Positions 17,516 to 26,332 of a stretch of 52,385 nucleotides of DNA are shown piece after piece (the stretch's first letter is position 1; the number at the start of each line of letters is the position of its first letter). Under the pieces are notes generated by a model that saw only the letters and a program-made list of their open reading frames with translations, did no database searches and was not told where the DNA came from. The DNA comes from CAYQCE01 sp964415885 (lineage in GTDB: Bacteria; Zixibacteria; MSB-5A5; JAABVY01; JAHJOQ01): contig CAYQCE010000023.1 of assembly GCA_964415885.1 (NCBI GenBank), positions 1-52,385 of the forward strand, read 5' to 3'. The position numbers and the translations under genes are program-made.

Positions 17516-19903
17516 ATGGTACGGAACAACGACTACACAATATTCCTGTCAGACCTTACCTCTGATGATGTACCCCGGGTTGGAGGCAAAAATGCCTCCC
17601 TCGGGGAAATGATTGGATCTCTGGCCAAACACGGAATCCGTGTGCCGGATGGCTTTGCCACGACGGCAGAAGCCTACAGAGACTTTCTCCGCCACAACTC
17701 TATCGATGACAAGATAGCCTCAGAACTCGAGAAGCTCTCAAACGGCGGAAAGAATCTCGAGAAGACAGGAAAGAAGGTGCGCAAGCTCTTTCTGAATTCA
17801 GAGTTCCCACAGGATGTGGAAACCGCAATTAGAGAAAACTACAGAGAACTCAGCGGTAAGTACGACACAGACGAAATCGACATCGCTGTAAGAAGCAGTG
17901 CGACGGCTGAAGACCTCCCCGAGGCGAGCTTCGCCGGTCAGCAGGAGACGTTCCTGAATGTCAGCGGCGAGGAAGAATTACTGGAGGCATGCAGAAAGTG
18001 CTACGCATCGCTCTTTACGGATCGCGCAATCGCCTACCGCGAGGAAAAGGGCTTCGATCATATGAAGGTGGCCCTGTCGATAGGTGTGCAGAAGATGGTT
18101 CGCTCCGACAAGGCTGGATCGGGAGTGTTGTTTACGATCGACACCGAGACCGGTTTCCCGGACGTCGTCGTAATCGATGCCGCATGGGGGCTCGGCGAGA
18201 ATGTGGTTCAGGGCACCGTAAATCCGGATGAGTACAGAGTATTCAAGCCCCTTCTATCTGAGGAGCAGTACAAGCCGATCATCGAAAAGACTCTCGGCGA
18301 TAAAGAGAGAAAGATGGTCTACGCAAAAGGCGGGTCCAAAACGACAAAGAATGTTCAGACCTCGAAAAAGGAACGCCGTGAATTCGTGCTCTCGGATGAT
18401 GAGATACTCAAACTTGCGAGATGGGGGCAGAAGATAGAAGAGCACTACGACAAGCCGATGGATATCGAATGGGCTCGCGACGGAAACACCGGCGAGCTGT
18501 TCATCGTGCAGGCCCGTCCGGAGACAGTACAGTCTCAAAAGGAATCCGGGTCGTTGAAGAACTATACACTCAGAGAATCCGGTGACGTGGTAGTCAGCGG
18601 TCTCGCTATTGGTGAGGCGATAGCTTCAGGTAAAGCTATGACGATAGATGATCCGGATGATAGAGACAAATTCGAAGACGGCGCAGTTCTTGTCACGGGT
18701 CGCACCGATCCGGACTGGGTGCCGATCATGAAGCGAGCATCGGGGATCGTGACCGATCTCGGTGGACGAACGTCTCATGCGGCGATTGTCAGCCGCGAGC
18801 TCGGAGTCCCGGCGATAGTCGGAGCCGAGGACGCTACCGAGAAGATTGAACATGGTCAGGAGATTACGTTGTCGTGTGCAGAGGGAGAGAATGGCAATGT
18901 GTATGACGGCCTGCTCGAATTCGATGCCGAAGACATAAATCTGGAAGACATTCCTGATACGAAAACAGATATCAAAATGAACATCGCGAGTCCCGCCGCG
19001 GCATTCAGATGGTGGCGGCTCGATAGCAACGGCATAGGCCTCGCGAGAATGGAATACATAGTCAATAACATAGTCAAGGCACATCCGATGGCGCTTGTAA
19101 GGTTCGATACACTGAAAGACAAGAGCGCCAAGAAGATGATAAGAGAGCTGACACGGGGCTTCGAAAACAAATCGGAATATTTCGTCGAGCACCTTGCGAG
19201 AGGAATCGCCAGGATAGCCGCGCCGCAGTACCCGTCGGATGTTATCGTTCGTATGTCCGATTTCAAGACCAACGAGTACGCCGACCTGATCGGAGGCAGG
19301 GAATTCGAGCCGGACGAGGAAAACCCGATGCTCGGGTTTCGCGGAGCCTCTCGCTACTACAGCGACGAATACAGGGAGGCATTCGCTCTTGAATGTGCGG
19401 CAATCCGAAGGGTGCGCGAGGAGATCGGCATGACGAATGTCGTCATCATGATCCCGTTCTGTCGCACACCCGACGAAGCCGATCGGACACTGGATGTGCT
19501 CGCGGACAATGGACTTGAGCGCGGCAAGAAGGGTCTCCGTGTGTTCGTGATGTGCGAGATACCGTCGAATGTGATACTCGCCGAGGAGTTCGCGAAACGT
19601 TTCGATGGATTCTCGATAGGCTCAAACGACCTGACCCAGCTTGTGCTGGGTGTCGACAGAGATTCAGCAGAGCTGTCCGATCTGTTCGACGAGAAAAACG
19701 ACGCTGTCAAACAGAGCATCGCCGATCTTATTGCGACTGCGAAGAAAATGAATGTGGAGATTGGAATCTGCGGACAGGCACCGAGTGATCATCCCGATTT
19801 CGCGGAGTTTCTCGTGCGGGAAGGGATTGATTCGATCTCGCTCAACCCGGACAGTGTCGTAGAGATCAAGAACAGAATCTCGGAACTTGAAGATAGAATA
19901 TAG
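17516..19903 (+). CDS. ppsA: Phosphoenolpyruvate synthase
   Basis: This enzyme converts pyruvate, ATP and water to PEP, AMP and phosphate, the entry step of gluconeogenesis from pyruvate. The 795-residue length is normal. The order is an N-terminal ATP-grasp-like PPDK domain (VPRVGGKNASLGEM near the start, RSSATAEDLPEASFAGQQETFLNV), a central swivelling domain with catalytic His421 in GGRTSHAAIVSRELGVPAIVG, and a C-terminal PEP-binding TIM barrel (EIPSNVILAEEF, GSNDLTQLVLGVDRDS, GICGQAPSDHP). It sits between BON gene 1 and a lipoprotein gene, with short gaps that suggest one operon. Its presence in a stress-type cluster suggests carbon rerouting during stress; that is inference. Confidence 0.95.
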   Translation: MVRNNDYTIFLSDLTSDDVPRVGGKNASLGEMIGSLAKHGIRVPDGFATTAEAYRDFLRHNSIDDKIASELEKLSNGGKNLEKTGKKVRKLFLNSEFPQDVETAIRENYRELSGKYDTDEIDIAVRSSATAEDLPEASFAGQQETFLNVSGEEELLEACRKCYASLFTDRAIAYREEKGFDHMKVALSIGVQKMVRSDKAGSGVLFTIDTETGFPDVVVIDAAWGLGENVVQGTVNPDEYRVFKPLLSEEQYKPIIEKTLGDKERKMVYAKGGSKTTKNVQTSKKERREFVLSDDEILKLARWGQKIEEHYDKPMDIEWARDGNTGELFIVQARPETVQSQKESGSLKNYTLRESGDVVVSGLAIGEAIASGKAMTIDDPDDRDKFEDGAVLVTGRTDPDWVPIMKRASGIVTDLGGRTSHAAIVSRELGVPAIVGAEDATEKIEHGQEITLSCAEGENGNVYDGLLEFDAEDINLEDIPDTKTDIKMNIASPAAAFRWWRLDSNGIGLARMEYIVNNIVKAHPMALVRFDTLKDKSAKKMIRELTRGFENKSEYFVEHLARGIARIAAPQYPSDVIVRMSDFKTNEYADLIGGREFEPDEENPMLGFRGASRYYSDEYREAFALECAAIRRVREEIGMTNVVIMIPFCRTPDEADRTLDVLADNGLERGKKGLRVFVMCEIPSNVILAEEFAKRFDGFSIGSNDLTQLVLGVDRDSAELSDLFDEKNDAVKQSIADLIATAKKMNVEIGICGQAPSDHPDFAEFLVREGIDSISLNPDSVVEIKNRISELEDRI

Positions 19904-19921
19904 CGAAGGGAGCGCACGTTC

Positions 19922-20647
19922 ATGGTACGTTCAAACATAACACTGATAACTGGAATCACGATACTTATAGCTTTTATCTCAATTGGATGCTCGCAGAAGG
20001 CCGAGCTTTCCCCGGCAGAGGGGGCAATGAAAGCAACCGGACTCGAGGACGCCGCAGTCTCACGCGTAAATGGTATTGAGATGCTCGTCGAGGCAAACGC
20101 ATGGACAGGTAGAGAGGATGTCCTTGAGGATGTCACCCCTCTCCGTGTAACAATAGAGAACACCGGAGACGACCCTCTGAGGATAAGATACTCGGAGTTC
20201 GCGCTAATCAACCGCGACGGCGAAAGATATTCCGCCCTTCCACCGTTCGAGACTGAAGGTACGGTGGAGGAACGAAAACTCGTCGAGCAGTATGAGCCTC
20301 TGTCACCGGGATTCGATTACTATGGCTTTTCGGTGGCGCCGTACTACCATCCGGTCTATCCGCACATGCCGGTATACAGCGGAGCATATTACATCGATCC
20401 GTTCTACTATGACCGTCACTATACATACTGGCGGAAGATCGATCTGCCGACCACCACGATGCTGCACAAGGCTCTACCGGACGGTGTGCTAGATCCGGAC
20501 GGACGCGTATCAGGATTTCTCTACTTTGAGAAAGTCGACCCGGATGACACAAAGCTGATCTTCAACGCTGATCTGGTCAATGCAGCGGATGGCGATGAAT
20601 TCGGAATGATCACTATGCCGTTCATGGTCAGTGCAGAAGGCAGCTAA
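19922..20647 (+). CDS. Lipoprotein of unknown function, Tyr/Pro/His-rich
   Basis: This 241-residue protein starts 18 bases after PEP synthase. A hydrophobic N-terminus ends with SIGCSQ, a plausible lipobox. A beta-rich domain follows (VTPLRVTIENTGDDPLRIRY, FALINRDGERYSALPPF) that resembles small immunoglobulin-like lipoprotein domains. An aromatic-rich insert then reads APYYHPVYPHMPVYSGAYY. I do not recognise a named family. It is in the middle of a BON-PpsA-lipoprotein-BON unit, with BON gene 2 starting 46 bases downstream, so an envelope role alongside the BON proteins is likely but unproven. Confidence 0.7.
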   Translation: MVRSNITLITGITILIAFISIGCSQKAELSPAEGAMKATGLEDAAVSRVNGIEMLVEANAWTGREDVLEDVTPLRVTIENTGDDPLRIRYSEFALINRDGERYSALPPFETEGTVEERKLVEQYEPLSPGFDYYGFSVAPYYHPVYPHMPVYSGAYYIDPFYYDRHYTYWRKIDLPTTTMLHKALPDGVLDPDGRVSGFLYFEKVDPDDTKLIFNADLVNAADGDEFGMITMPFMVSAEGS

Positions 20648-20693
20648 GAACGAGAAGCTTATCGTTCCCTGAGGAGGGATTCAGATCAGAGCA

Positions 20694-22238
20694 ATGAACA
20701 AGCATGTAAGCACAAATGGAGTGAGACAGGTTTCTGTCTGCTTCGCGATAGTCGTGGCCATTGCCATGCTGCTTGTCGGTCAAGCTGTCGAGGCTAAAGA
20801 CGTCAAACTCACTGACCGGGAGATCAGCATGGCCGTAACAAGCGAATTGATCGACGACCCGGCTGTCTTCGGCTATGTCATCGATGCTGCTACGTATGAT
20901 GGTATAGTCTCGCTTACCGGCAAGGTCGACAATCTGCTGGCGAGAGATCGCGCTTCGCGTATCGTGCGCACGGTCAAGGGCGTCAGGTCTGTTGTAAACC
21001 AGATTGAGGTGAAGAAGAGCGACCTGCCTGACGGCGAGGTCGAGGCCAATGTCGAAATGAGGCTGCTCTCGGACCCGGCAACGAAGAATTGGGAGATCGA
21101 TACCGAAGTTGACACCGGAATTGTGACCCTGTCAGGGGAAGTCGGTTCAATGCAGGAGAAGTTCCTGGCGGAAAAAGTGACAAAGGGTGTGCGCGGCGTC
21201 TGCGGAGTTGTAAACGAGATCAATGTCGATTTCGATGAAGTTCGCCCGGAGCACGAGATACGGTCCGAAATCGAGGGGCTCCTGCGCTGGGATATCCTGG
21301 TCGATGGTGCAATGATCGATGTCGCCATCAAAGACTCAGTTGTCACGCTCTCCGGCTCTGTAGGCAGTGCGGCGGAAAAGGCGCGCGCTGTCACGAGAGC
21401 ATATGTTGCCGGGGTAGCGCGTGTAATCTCTGAAGAACTCGATGTCGAGAAGTGGGCACGCGATCCGATGTTCCGGAATGAGAAGTACACGGACAAACCC
21501 GATGCGGAAATAGTGAATGCGGTCCGTGAAGCTCTCCAGATCGATCCCCGCGTAGATGTGGAAACAATTGAAATCTCGTGTACGGACGGCGTTGTAACGC
21601 TTGATGGTACTGTATCCAACCTGAAGTCCAAACGCGCCGCAGCTCGGACGGCAAGGCATACTGTCGGAGTCTGGCGAGTGAAGAACCGAATCGAAGTGCG
21701 ACCATCTTCGCCGACAGACCGCGAGATCATAACGAGAATCAAGGAAGCGTACAGATCCGATCCGTACATTAACCCGGAGAACATTCGAGTTCAGGTCAGA
21801 GGTGGCGTTGTCACGCTATCCGGCTATGTGGATACATACTTTCAGAAGGCGCAGGCGGATGATCTTGCATCACGCGTCTACGGAGTCGTGCGCATCAAGA
21901 ACAGTCTGAGAGTAAACAGCGACTTCGACATTATGACCGATGATCCGTTTGTGGACACAGACTGGCAGTTGGACGATTTCGACTGGTATGAATTCCCGAA
22001 CAAATACTCGAGTACCAAAAGCGATTGGGTGATCAAGGAACAGATCATAGAGGAAATCCAGTGGAGCCCATACCTGGAGATCGACAGCATTACAGTAAGA
22101 GTCGACGACGGTGCGGCGACACTCACGGGTGTGGTTGACACATGGAAAGACAGAGACAGAGCAAACGATGAAGCATACGATGGAGGTGCAGTGACAGTCG
22201 ACAACAACCTTCGAACCAGATTCGGCCCGGAGGAGTAG
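20694..22238 (+). CDS. Exported six-BON-domain protein (paralog 2)
   Basis: This 514-residue paralog of the BON gene at 15970 has a signal peptide (about 15-34, ending AVEAKD), then six BON domains in the same order. Domain 3 has the VTLSGSVGSAAEKARA...AYVAG signature and domain 6 has WSPYLEIDSITVRVDDGAATLTGVVDTW. An acidic, aromatic insert of about 35 residues (DDPFVDTDWQLDDFDWYEFP) lies between domains 5 and 6 and is not seen at this length in the other four. AGGAGG lies about 15 bases before the ATG, a long spacing, so the start is slightly uncertain. It appears to be the last gene of the operon begun at 15970. Confidence 0.88.
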   Translation: MNKHVSTNGVRQVSVCFAIVVAIAMLLVGQAVEAKDVKLTDREISMAVTSELIDDPAVFGYVIDAATYDGIVSLTGKVDNLLARDRASRIVRTVKGVRSVVNQIEVKKSDLPDGEVEANVEMRLLSDPATKNWEIDTEVDTGIVTLSGEVGSMQEKFLAEKVTKGVRGVCGVVNEINVDFDEVRPEHEIRSEIEGLLRWDILVDGAMIDVAIKDSVVTLSGSVGSAAEKARAVTRAYVAGVARVISEELDVEKWARDPMFRNEKYTDKPDAEIVNAVREALQIDPRVDVETIEISCTDGVVTLDGTVSNLKSKRAAARTARHTVGVWRVKNRIEVRPSSPTDREIITRIKEAYRSDPYINPENIRVQVRGGVVTLSGYVDTYFQKAQADDLASRVYGVVRIKNSLRVNSDFDIMTDDPFVDTDWQLDDFDWYEFPNKYSSTKSDWVIKEQIIEEIQWSPYLEIDSITVRVDDGAATLTGVVDTWKDRDRANDEAYDGGAVTVDNNLRTRFGPEE

Positions 22239-22404
22239 CGATAGATATGTGAAATCCGGAAGCGGTTAGGGACGAGTTGCAGTTGTAACCAGATGGGATA
22301 CCTCGACCCCCCGAACCCTCTCATTTAGTGCTCCAGGCATGAAGTCGTCCCGCCGCTTCAAGACTTCTGAGTGTGCTTTAAACAAAAGCCAAGGAGGAAA
22401 ACAG

Positions 22405-22608
22405 ATGTCCGTAGTAAAAGTAATTGAGATTCTGGCACAGTCGTCGGACGGTTGGGAAGCTGCTGCACAGGAAGCGGTGACCGAGGCATCGAAAACTGTC
22501 GACAACATTCAGTCTGTATACATCAAGGAACTGCAGGCGATTGTTGAGAACAACAAAGTTACGAACTACCGCGTCAACGCGAAGATATCTTTCATCGTAA
22601 GCAGCTAA
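22405..22608 (+). CDS. Dodecin family flavin-binding protein
   Basis: This 67-residue protein is counted from ATG 22405, which follows AAGGAGGAAA; the upstream in-frame start at 22339 has no such site. The sequence has the dodecin pattern: VVKVIEILAQSSDGWEAAAQEAVTEASKTVDNIQSVYIKELQA followed by a YRVNAKISFIV strand. Dodecins form hollow dodecamers that store or buffer flavins (or CoA in some lineages). The small size and strong ribosome site fit an abundant protein. A good terminator follows, so it is probably transcribed alone. Confidence 0.9.
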   Translation: MSVVKVIEILAQSSDGWEAAAQEAVTEASKTVDNIQSVYIKELQAIVENNKVTNYRVNAKISFIVSS

Positions 22609-22632
22609 TACAACCCAGAGTACCTATAGCTG

Positions 22633-22672
22633 ACGGAGAAGGTACCCGCCTGCGGCGGCCTTCTCCGTTTTT
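22633..22672 (+). terminator. Rho-independent terminator after dodecin
   Basis: Ten-base stem (ACGGAGAAGG / CCTTCTCCGT) closing a 16-base loop, with TTTTT immediately after. It ends 26 bases before the atpD remnant, leaving little room for a separate promoter for the ATPase remnants. Confidence 0.85.
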
Positions 22673-22697
22673 GCTGAAGGACATCACACGAATTTGC

Positions 22698-22874
22698 ATG
22701 AGTAACAATAGTACAACAGAAGTCAGCCAGAATGCCGGTACCGTAATCGCGGTTCGCGGAAGTGTTGTTGATGCCCACTTTGAAAAGAAGCTGCCGTCCA
22801 TGTACAATCTCCTGAAATCGGGGAATCAGATAAAAATGGAAGTCATCACGCTGCTCGATGCTCGGGCCATCACT
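22698..22874 (+). pseudogene. atpD: atpD' : N-terminal fragment of N-ATPase beta subunit
   Basis: The first ~58 codons read like the start of the beta subunit of the alternate (N-type) F1F0 ATPase: GTVIAVRGSVVDAHFEKKLP and then KMEVITLLDARAI. After that the frame runs into unrelated sequence (RRGDGGSESNDH) and stops at 22931, because the DNA has switched to another frame of atpE. The normal protein has well over 400 residues with Walker A and B motifs; none is present here. So this is the stump of atpD joined to the c-subunit gene at about 22857-22872. Whether the junction is biological or an assembly error cannot be told from sequence alone. Confidence 0.75.
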
Positions 22875-23040
22875 CGGCGTGGGGATGGCGGTAGCGAAAG
22901 CAATGACCACGCTTGCCCAGCAACCGGATGAGACCAGCACGATTACGCGAACTCTCTTCGTCGGTCTCGCCATGATCGAATCCACGGCGACATACTGCTT
23001 TGTGATCGCGATCATACTGATATTCGCGAATCCGTTCTGA
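22858..23040 (+). pseudogene. atpE: 'atpE : C-terminal part of N-ATPase c subunit
   Basis: In the frame one base shifted from atpD', the sequence reads LGPSLGVGMAVAKAMTTLAQ, then PDETSTITRTLFVGLAMIES and ATYCFVIAIILIFANPF. This is the loop and second helix of an F0 c subunit, with the ion-binding Glu in MIEST. The first helix is missing because the join with atpD' removed it. In N-ATPase operons atpD is separated from atpE by atpC, atpQ, atpR and atpB; all four, plus most of atpD, are absent here. The ATG at 22858 is probably fortuitous. The 3' end and the spacing to atpF look natural. Confidence 0.75.
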
Positions 23041-23073
23041 GGCCATGTCGTGGAGCAAGCCGGGGGTTGATCG

Positions 23074-23715
23074 ATGAATATTGACTGGTTTACACTCATA
23101 GCGCAGGTAGTCAACTCCCTGATACTTGTCGTACTGCTCAAGTATCTTCTCTATAACCCTGTCGTCAAAGCGATGGATAAGCGCAAGGAGCGCATATCCT
23201 CGCGATTGAGTGATGCAGAAACAAAGAGAGAGGGAACCGAACAAAAACTCGAGGATTACGAAAAGAAGCAGGCAAACCTCGAACGAGAACGCGAGAAGAC
23301 ACTGTCGAGAGCTCGCGAGGAAGCAGAGAAGCGTAAAAAGGAGTTGATCGCGAAGGCGCGCGAAGAAGTGAACAAGCTCAAGGAGAAGTGGATACAGTCT
23401 GTCGAACGCGACAAAGAGAGTGCCGCTCGCAGGATCAGGACAGAGGCCGGTTCACGCGTCTTCGCAATAACGCGCCGTCTGCTCTCCGATCTTGCGAATG
23501 AATCAATCGAAGAGCGCACTGTTGAGAGATCCCTCGATAGATTCAATGATCTCGATAAGAAAGAACGTGAGGCGTTTGTTGATTCCGCGAAGCAAGCAGA
23601 CAACAGTGTAACTGTGCGTACAGCATTCGTGCTGTCACCTCAAATGAAAATGGTAACCGACAGTCTGCGATTACTTCCGAACTACTCGACATGGTTGCCG
23701 GTTATGAAGCTCTGA
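23074..23715 (+). pseudogene. atpF: atpF' : N-ATPase b subunit, C-terminus replaced
   Basis: The first ~197 residues look like a normal N-ATPase b subunit. There is an N-terminal membrane helix (WFTLIAQVVNSLILVVLLKYLLYNPVV), a long charged coiled coil (about 30-130) and the beginning of the delta-like C-terminal part (SVTVRTAFVLSP). From about 23660 the frame reads LPNYSTWLPVMKL and stops, whereas another frame reads the end of the gamma subunit. The usual b-subunit tail and all of atpA are missing. The protein might still be made, but without alpha, most of beta and gamma it cannot form an enzyme. Confidence 0.75.
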
Positions 23716-23768
23716 AGGATGATGACGACGACTCTGACGAAACGGATGAGAGTGAGTCTGTCGATTGA
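23658..23768 (+). pseudogene. atpG: 'atpG : C-terminal fragment of gamma subunit
   Basis: In a frame different from atpF, the DNA reads RQSAITSELLDMVAGYEAL and then an acidic tail (KDDDDDSDETDESESVD). The first part matches the hallmark C-terminal helix of ATP synthase gamma subunits (RQxxITxELxEIVxGAxAL in most). In N-ATPase operons atpG is the last gene after atpA, so the end of the operon is preserved while atpA and most of atpG are gone. The junction with atpF lies at about 23658-23670. The acidic tail is unusual for gamma and could be lineage-specific. PfkB starts 21 bases downstream. Confidence 0.7.
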
Positions 23769-23789
23769 AATTAGCGGGAGGACGAGCGT

Positions 23790-24728
23790 ATGCCGGAGAT
23801 AAATGATATAGCTACCCTTACCATGAATCCAACCATCGATACGAGCACAGTCGCTGAAGAAGTCAGCCCCGATATCAAGATACGCTGCGAATCTCCCCGT
23901 CACGAACCGGGCGGAGGCGGAATCAATGTTTCCCGCGCGATCGAAATACTCGGCGGCAGAACTACGGCTGTGTATCCGATCGGCGGTGCAACCGGTAGGA
24001 TGGCTGATGGGATGATTGACTCCGAGGCGATCCTCGAAAGACACATTCGAATCAAAAACCTGACCCGACAGAACTTCAGCGTGAGGGAGCAGAAGGGCAA
24101 CCGCCAGTTCAGATTCGGCATGCCCGGACCGCATCTCGACGAAGATGAATGGGAAGAGTGTCTGGATGAGCTCGTGTCGCTCGCGCCGAGCCCGAAGTTC
24201 ATCGTAGCAAGCGGTAGCCTTCCTCCCGGAGTCCCTGACAACTTCTACGCCCGAGTTGCGAAACTTGGGAAGAAACTCGGAGCCAGGGTCGCCGTGGATA
24301 CATCCGGTGAGCCGCTGAAACAGGCGGTACGCGAGGGGATGTATCTCATCAAACCGAATATCCGTGAACTTTCGCACATACTCGGTAGAGAGGTTGATGC
24401 CTCGCAAGTTGAGGAAGCGTGCGAAGAGGTCTTTCGGGATTCCGAGACCAAGATCGTCGTGTGCTCGCTCGGTGAAGATGGCGCGTATGTTCGCAGTTCG
24501 GACTTCACCGGAAAAATCGCGGCCCCAGATGTTAAAGCACGCAGCGCTATCGGTGCAGGCGACTCAATGATGGCAGGGATAATACTCAGCATGAGTCGAA
24601 GCGAGGACATTAAGAAAGCCACACATTACGGCGTGGCGGCTGGAGCCGCAGCCGTTATGACACCCGGCAGTGAGTTGTGCAGGAAAGATGATACCGATTG
24701 CTTGTTCGAGCAATTGTGGCACAGTTAG
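23790..24728 (+). CDS. pfkB: PfkB-type 6-phosphofructokinase
   Basis: This 312-residue ribokinase-family sugar kinase is close to E. coli PfkB (phosphofructokinase 2) in its signatures: EPGGGGINVSRAIEILGG near the start, TRQNFSVREQKGNRQFRFGMPGP, ASGSLPPGVP, and the anion-hole/catalytic motif AIGAGDSMMAG with Asp258. The N-terminal TLTMNPTIDTST is also typical. It phosphorylates fructose 6-phosphate; tagatose 6-phosphate or fructose 1-phosphate are possible alternatives in this family. It has a good GGGAGG site. Its stop overlaps the end of the convergent regulator gene by a few bases. It follows the ATPase remnant by 21 bases and was probably the last gene of that operon. Confidence 0.9.
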   Translation: MPEINDIATLTMNPTIDTSTVAEEVSPDIKIRCESPRHEPGGGGINVSRAIEILGGRTTAVYPIGGATGRMADGMIDSEAILERHIRIKNLTRQNFSVREQKGNRQFRFGMPGPHLDEDEWEECLDELVSLAPSPKFIVASGSLPPGVPDNFYARVAKLGKKLGARVAVDTSGEPLKQAVREGMYLIKPNIRELSHILGREVDASQVEEACEEVFRDSETKIVVCSLGEDGAYVRSSDFTGKIAAPDVKARSAIGAGDSMMAGIILSMSRSEDIKKATHYGVAAGAAAVMTPGSELCRKDDTDCLFEQLWHS

Positions 24729-26332
24729 ATCGATTTCAGGTAGGTACTGAGATTGATATCCTTCCCAACCAGACCCAGCTTCTTTCGAATCAGCTCGCGA
24801 TACTTGTGTATCGTCAACGGCGAGAGCATAAGTGCCTCCGCGATCTCCTTGGAGGTCATACCGTTTTTGATCAACCGACATATCTCTGTTTCACGCGGAG
24901 TCAGTCTGGAATACTTCGACTTGAGTGAACTCAAGAACGGCTTTGCTATCTCGTTCAGTTCCGCCTCGAGCATATCGAAGTTTCGTCGTTGAGAAGGATC
25001 CGAGGTTTCCTTGAGACGATGCAATGTCGGCAGAACTGCTTCTTCCATGTTCTCGCCAATCTGGCGCTTGATATCCTCCTTCTCCTCATCGATACGAGCC
25101 AGCACTTCTTTCAGCGCGATGTTCTTCCGCTCGAGCGCCTCTCTCTCGATGTCAAGCTGTTCGGAGATATTTCGAAGTTCTTCTTCCGCCTCCACCCTGC
25201 GTGAGATATCGATTGCGATTCCACCTATAAGTCGATGCTCATCGACTCGATGGTACAGCGGGAATTTGAACAAGAGAAATGACTTCTTGCCATTCACAGT
25301 ATCGAACTTCGAAACCTCGAACTGCGTCCTTCCCGTTTCGAGCACTTTCCTGTCCATAGCACGAACACAGTGAGCTGTCTCTTTTGGCCACCTGTCTATG
25401 TCGGAAGAACCGATCATTTTCTCAGGGTCCCATCCAAATTTCTCGGCAGTGTATGCGTTCATGTATAGCAGACGGCTTTCATGATCCTTGATGAACGCCG
25501 CTCCCGGCAAATGCTCCATGAACGACGAGAATCGCCTCTCGCTTTCGCGAAGTGCGTACTCAGCCTCCTTGTGCTCGGTTATGTCTATGAATAAACTGAG
25601 TTCGGCCTGATTACCGTCCCACTCGATCGGCACGATGCTGCATTCCAGCCATCGAAGTTCGCCGTCTCGGTTTCGGATCCGAAGATTGTGGAGCCGACGG
25701 CGTCCGGCGTAGCCAGTCATTTCACTGAAGAGTGAATATAGCTCCTCGCGGTCTTTCGGGTGAACAAAGCGAAGCAGCCGGTTGTCGATGACTTCCTCCT
25801 CCGACATCCCGACCATCTCTAAAGCTCTCGGATTCGCAAAGCGGACTCTTCCACCCTGTGTAACTGTGACACCTTCTCCGGCGTTGTCAATGAGCATCCT
25901 GTAACGACGCTGCGTCTCCGCGAGCCGCCTCTCAGCCGCTTCCTTTTCTCTACGGATGCGTGCGTCTCGGAGTTCGCGCCTGACGGCCGGGACGAGGCGC
26001 TTGAGATTGCCCTTCATCACATAGTCGTCGACCCCCGAACGCATCGCGTCTACAGCAGTCTCTTCACCGATCTCGCCGGATACCATTATAAACGGTATGC
26101 CATCAGCGTTGTCTCTGAAGAGCTCGAAAGCCTCGAGTCCACTGAAACCCGGGATCTTGTAGTCTGCAATCACAAGATCCCAGGCATCCTCGGAAAGAGC
26201 GCTCTTCAGCGCCTCTGCGGATTCGACACGCTGGTAATCGACGTCGAAATCATCTCTCTCGAGCTCGAGAGCAATCAGATCGGCGTCATCTGGAGAGTCC
26301 TCAACAATCAGTACCTTAAGGTGCTCCGCCAT
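24725..26332 (-). CDS. Receiver-PAS-PAS-LuxR response regulator
   Basis: This 535-residue protein has an N-terminal receiver with phospho-acceptor Asp57 (DLVIADYKIPGFSG) and a conserved Lys (DDYVMKG). Two PAS domains follow (about 142-262 and 266-385), then a coiled coil (about 385-430) and a C-terminal LuxR/NarL-type helix-turn-helix (LTPRETEICRLIKNGMTSKEIAEAL, then LTIHKYRELIRKKL). A receiver plus PAS sensors plus DNA-binding in one chain means it can integrate phosphorylation and a small-molecule or redox signal. It overlaps the upstream single-domain regulator by 17 bases. It is the only NarL/FixJ-type DNA-binding protein in the window and so a candidate for the TACGTA palindromes at 15818 and 28747. 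Confidence 0.92.
   Translation of the reverse strand: MAEHLKVLIVEDSPDDADLIALELERDDFDVDYQRVESAEALKSALSEDAWDLVIADYKIPGFSGLEAFELFRDNADGIPFIMVSGEIGEETAVDAMRSGVDDYVMKGNLKRLVPAVRRELRDARIRREKEAAERRLAETQRRYRMLIDNAGEGVTVTQGGRVRFANPRALEMVGMSEEEVIDNRLLRFVHPKDREELYSLFSEMTGYAGRRRLHNLRIRNRDGELRWLECSIVPIEWDGNQAELSLFIDITEHKEAEYALRESERRFSSFMEHLPGAAFIKDHESRLLYMNAYTAEKFGWDPEKMIGSSDIDRWPKETAHCVRAMDRKVLETGRTQFEVSKFDTVNGKKSFLLFKFPLYHRVDEHRLIGGIAIDISRRVEAEEELRNISEQLDIEREALERKNIALKEVLARIDEEKEDIKRQIGENMEEAVLPTLHRLKETSDPSQRRNFDMLEAELNEIAKPFLSSLKSKYSRLTPRETEICRLIKNGMTSKEIAEALMLSPLTIHKYRELIRKKLGLVGKDINLSTYLKSI

Noticed and set aside
20873..21784. Long antisense open frame (303 codons) inside BON gene 2
   Set aside because: Shadow of a repetitive coding sequence; the translation is Ser/Thr/Arg-rich low complexity with no features. 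The same holds for antisense frames in the other BON genes.
22339..22404. N-terminal extension of dodecin
   Set aside because: The ATG at 22405 follows a very strong AAGGAGGAAA and gives a standard-length dodecin; the upstream codons contain that ribosome site.
22858..23040. A complete short c-subunit gene starting at ATG 22858
   Set aside because: The first transmembrane helix is missing and there is no ribosome site; the ATG is created at the junction with atpD'.
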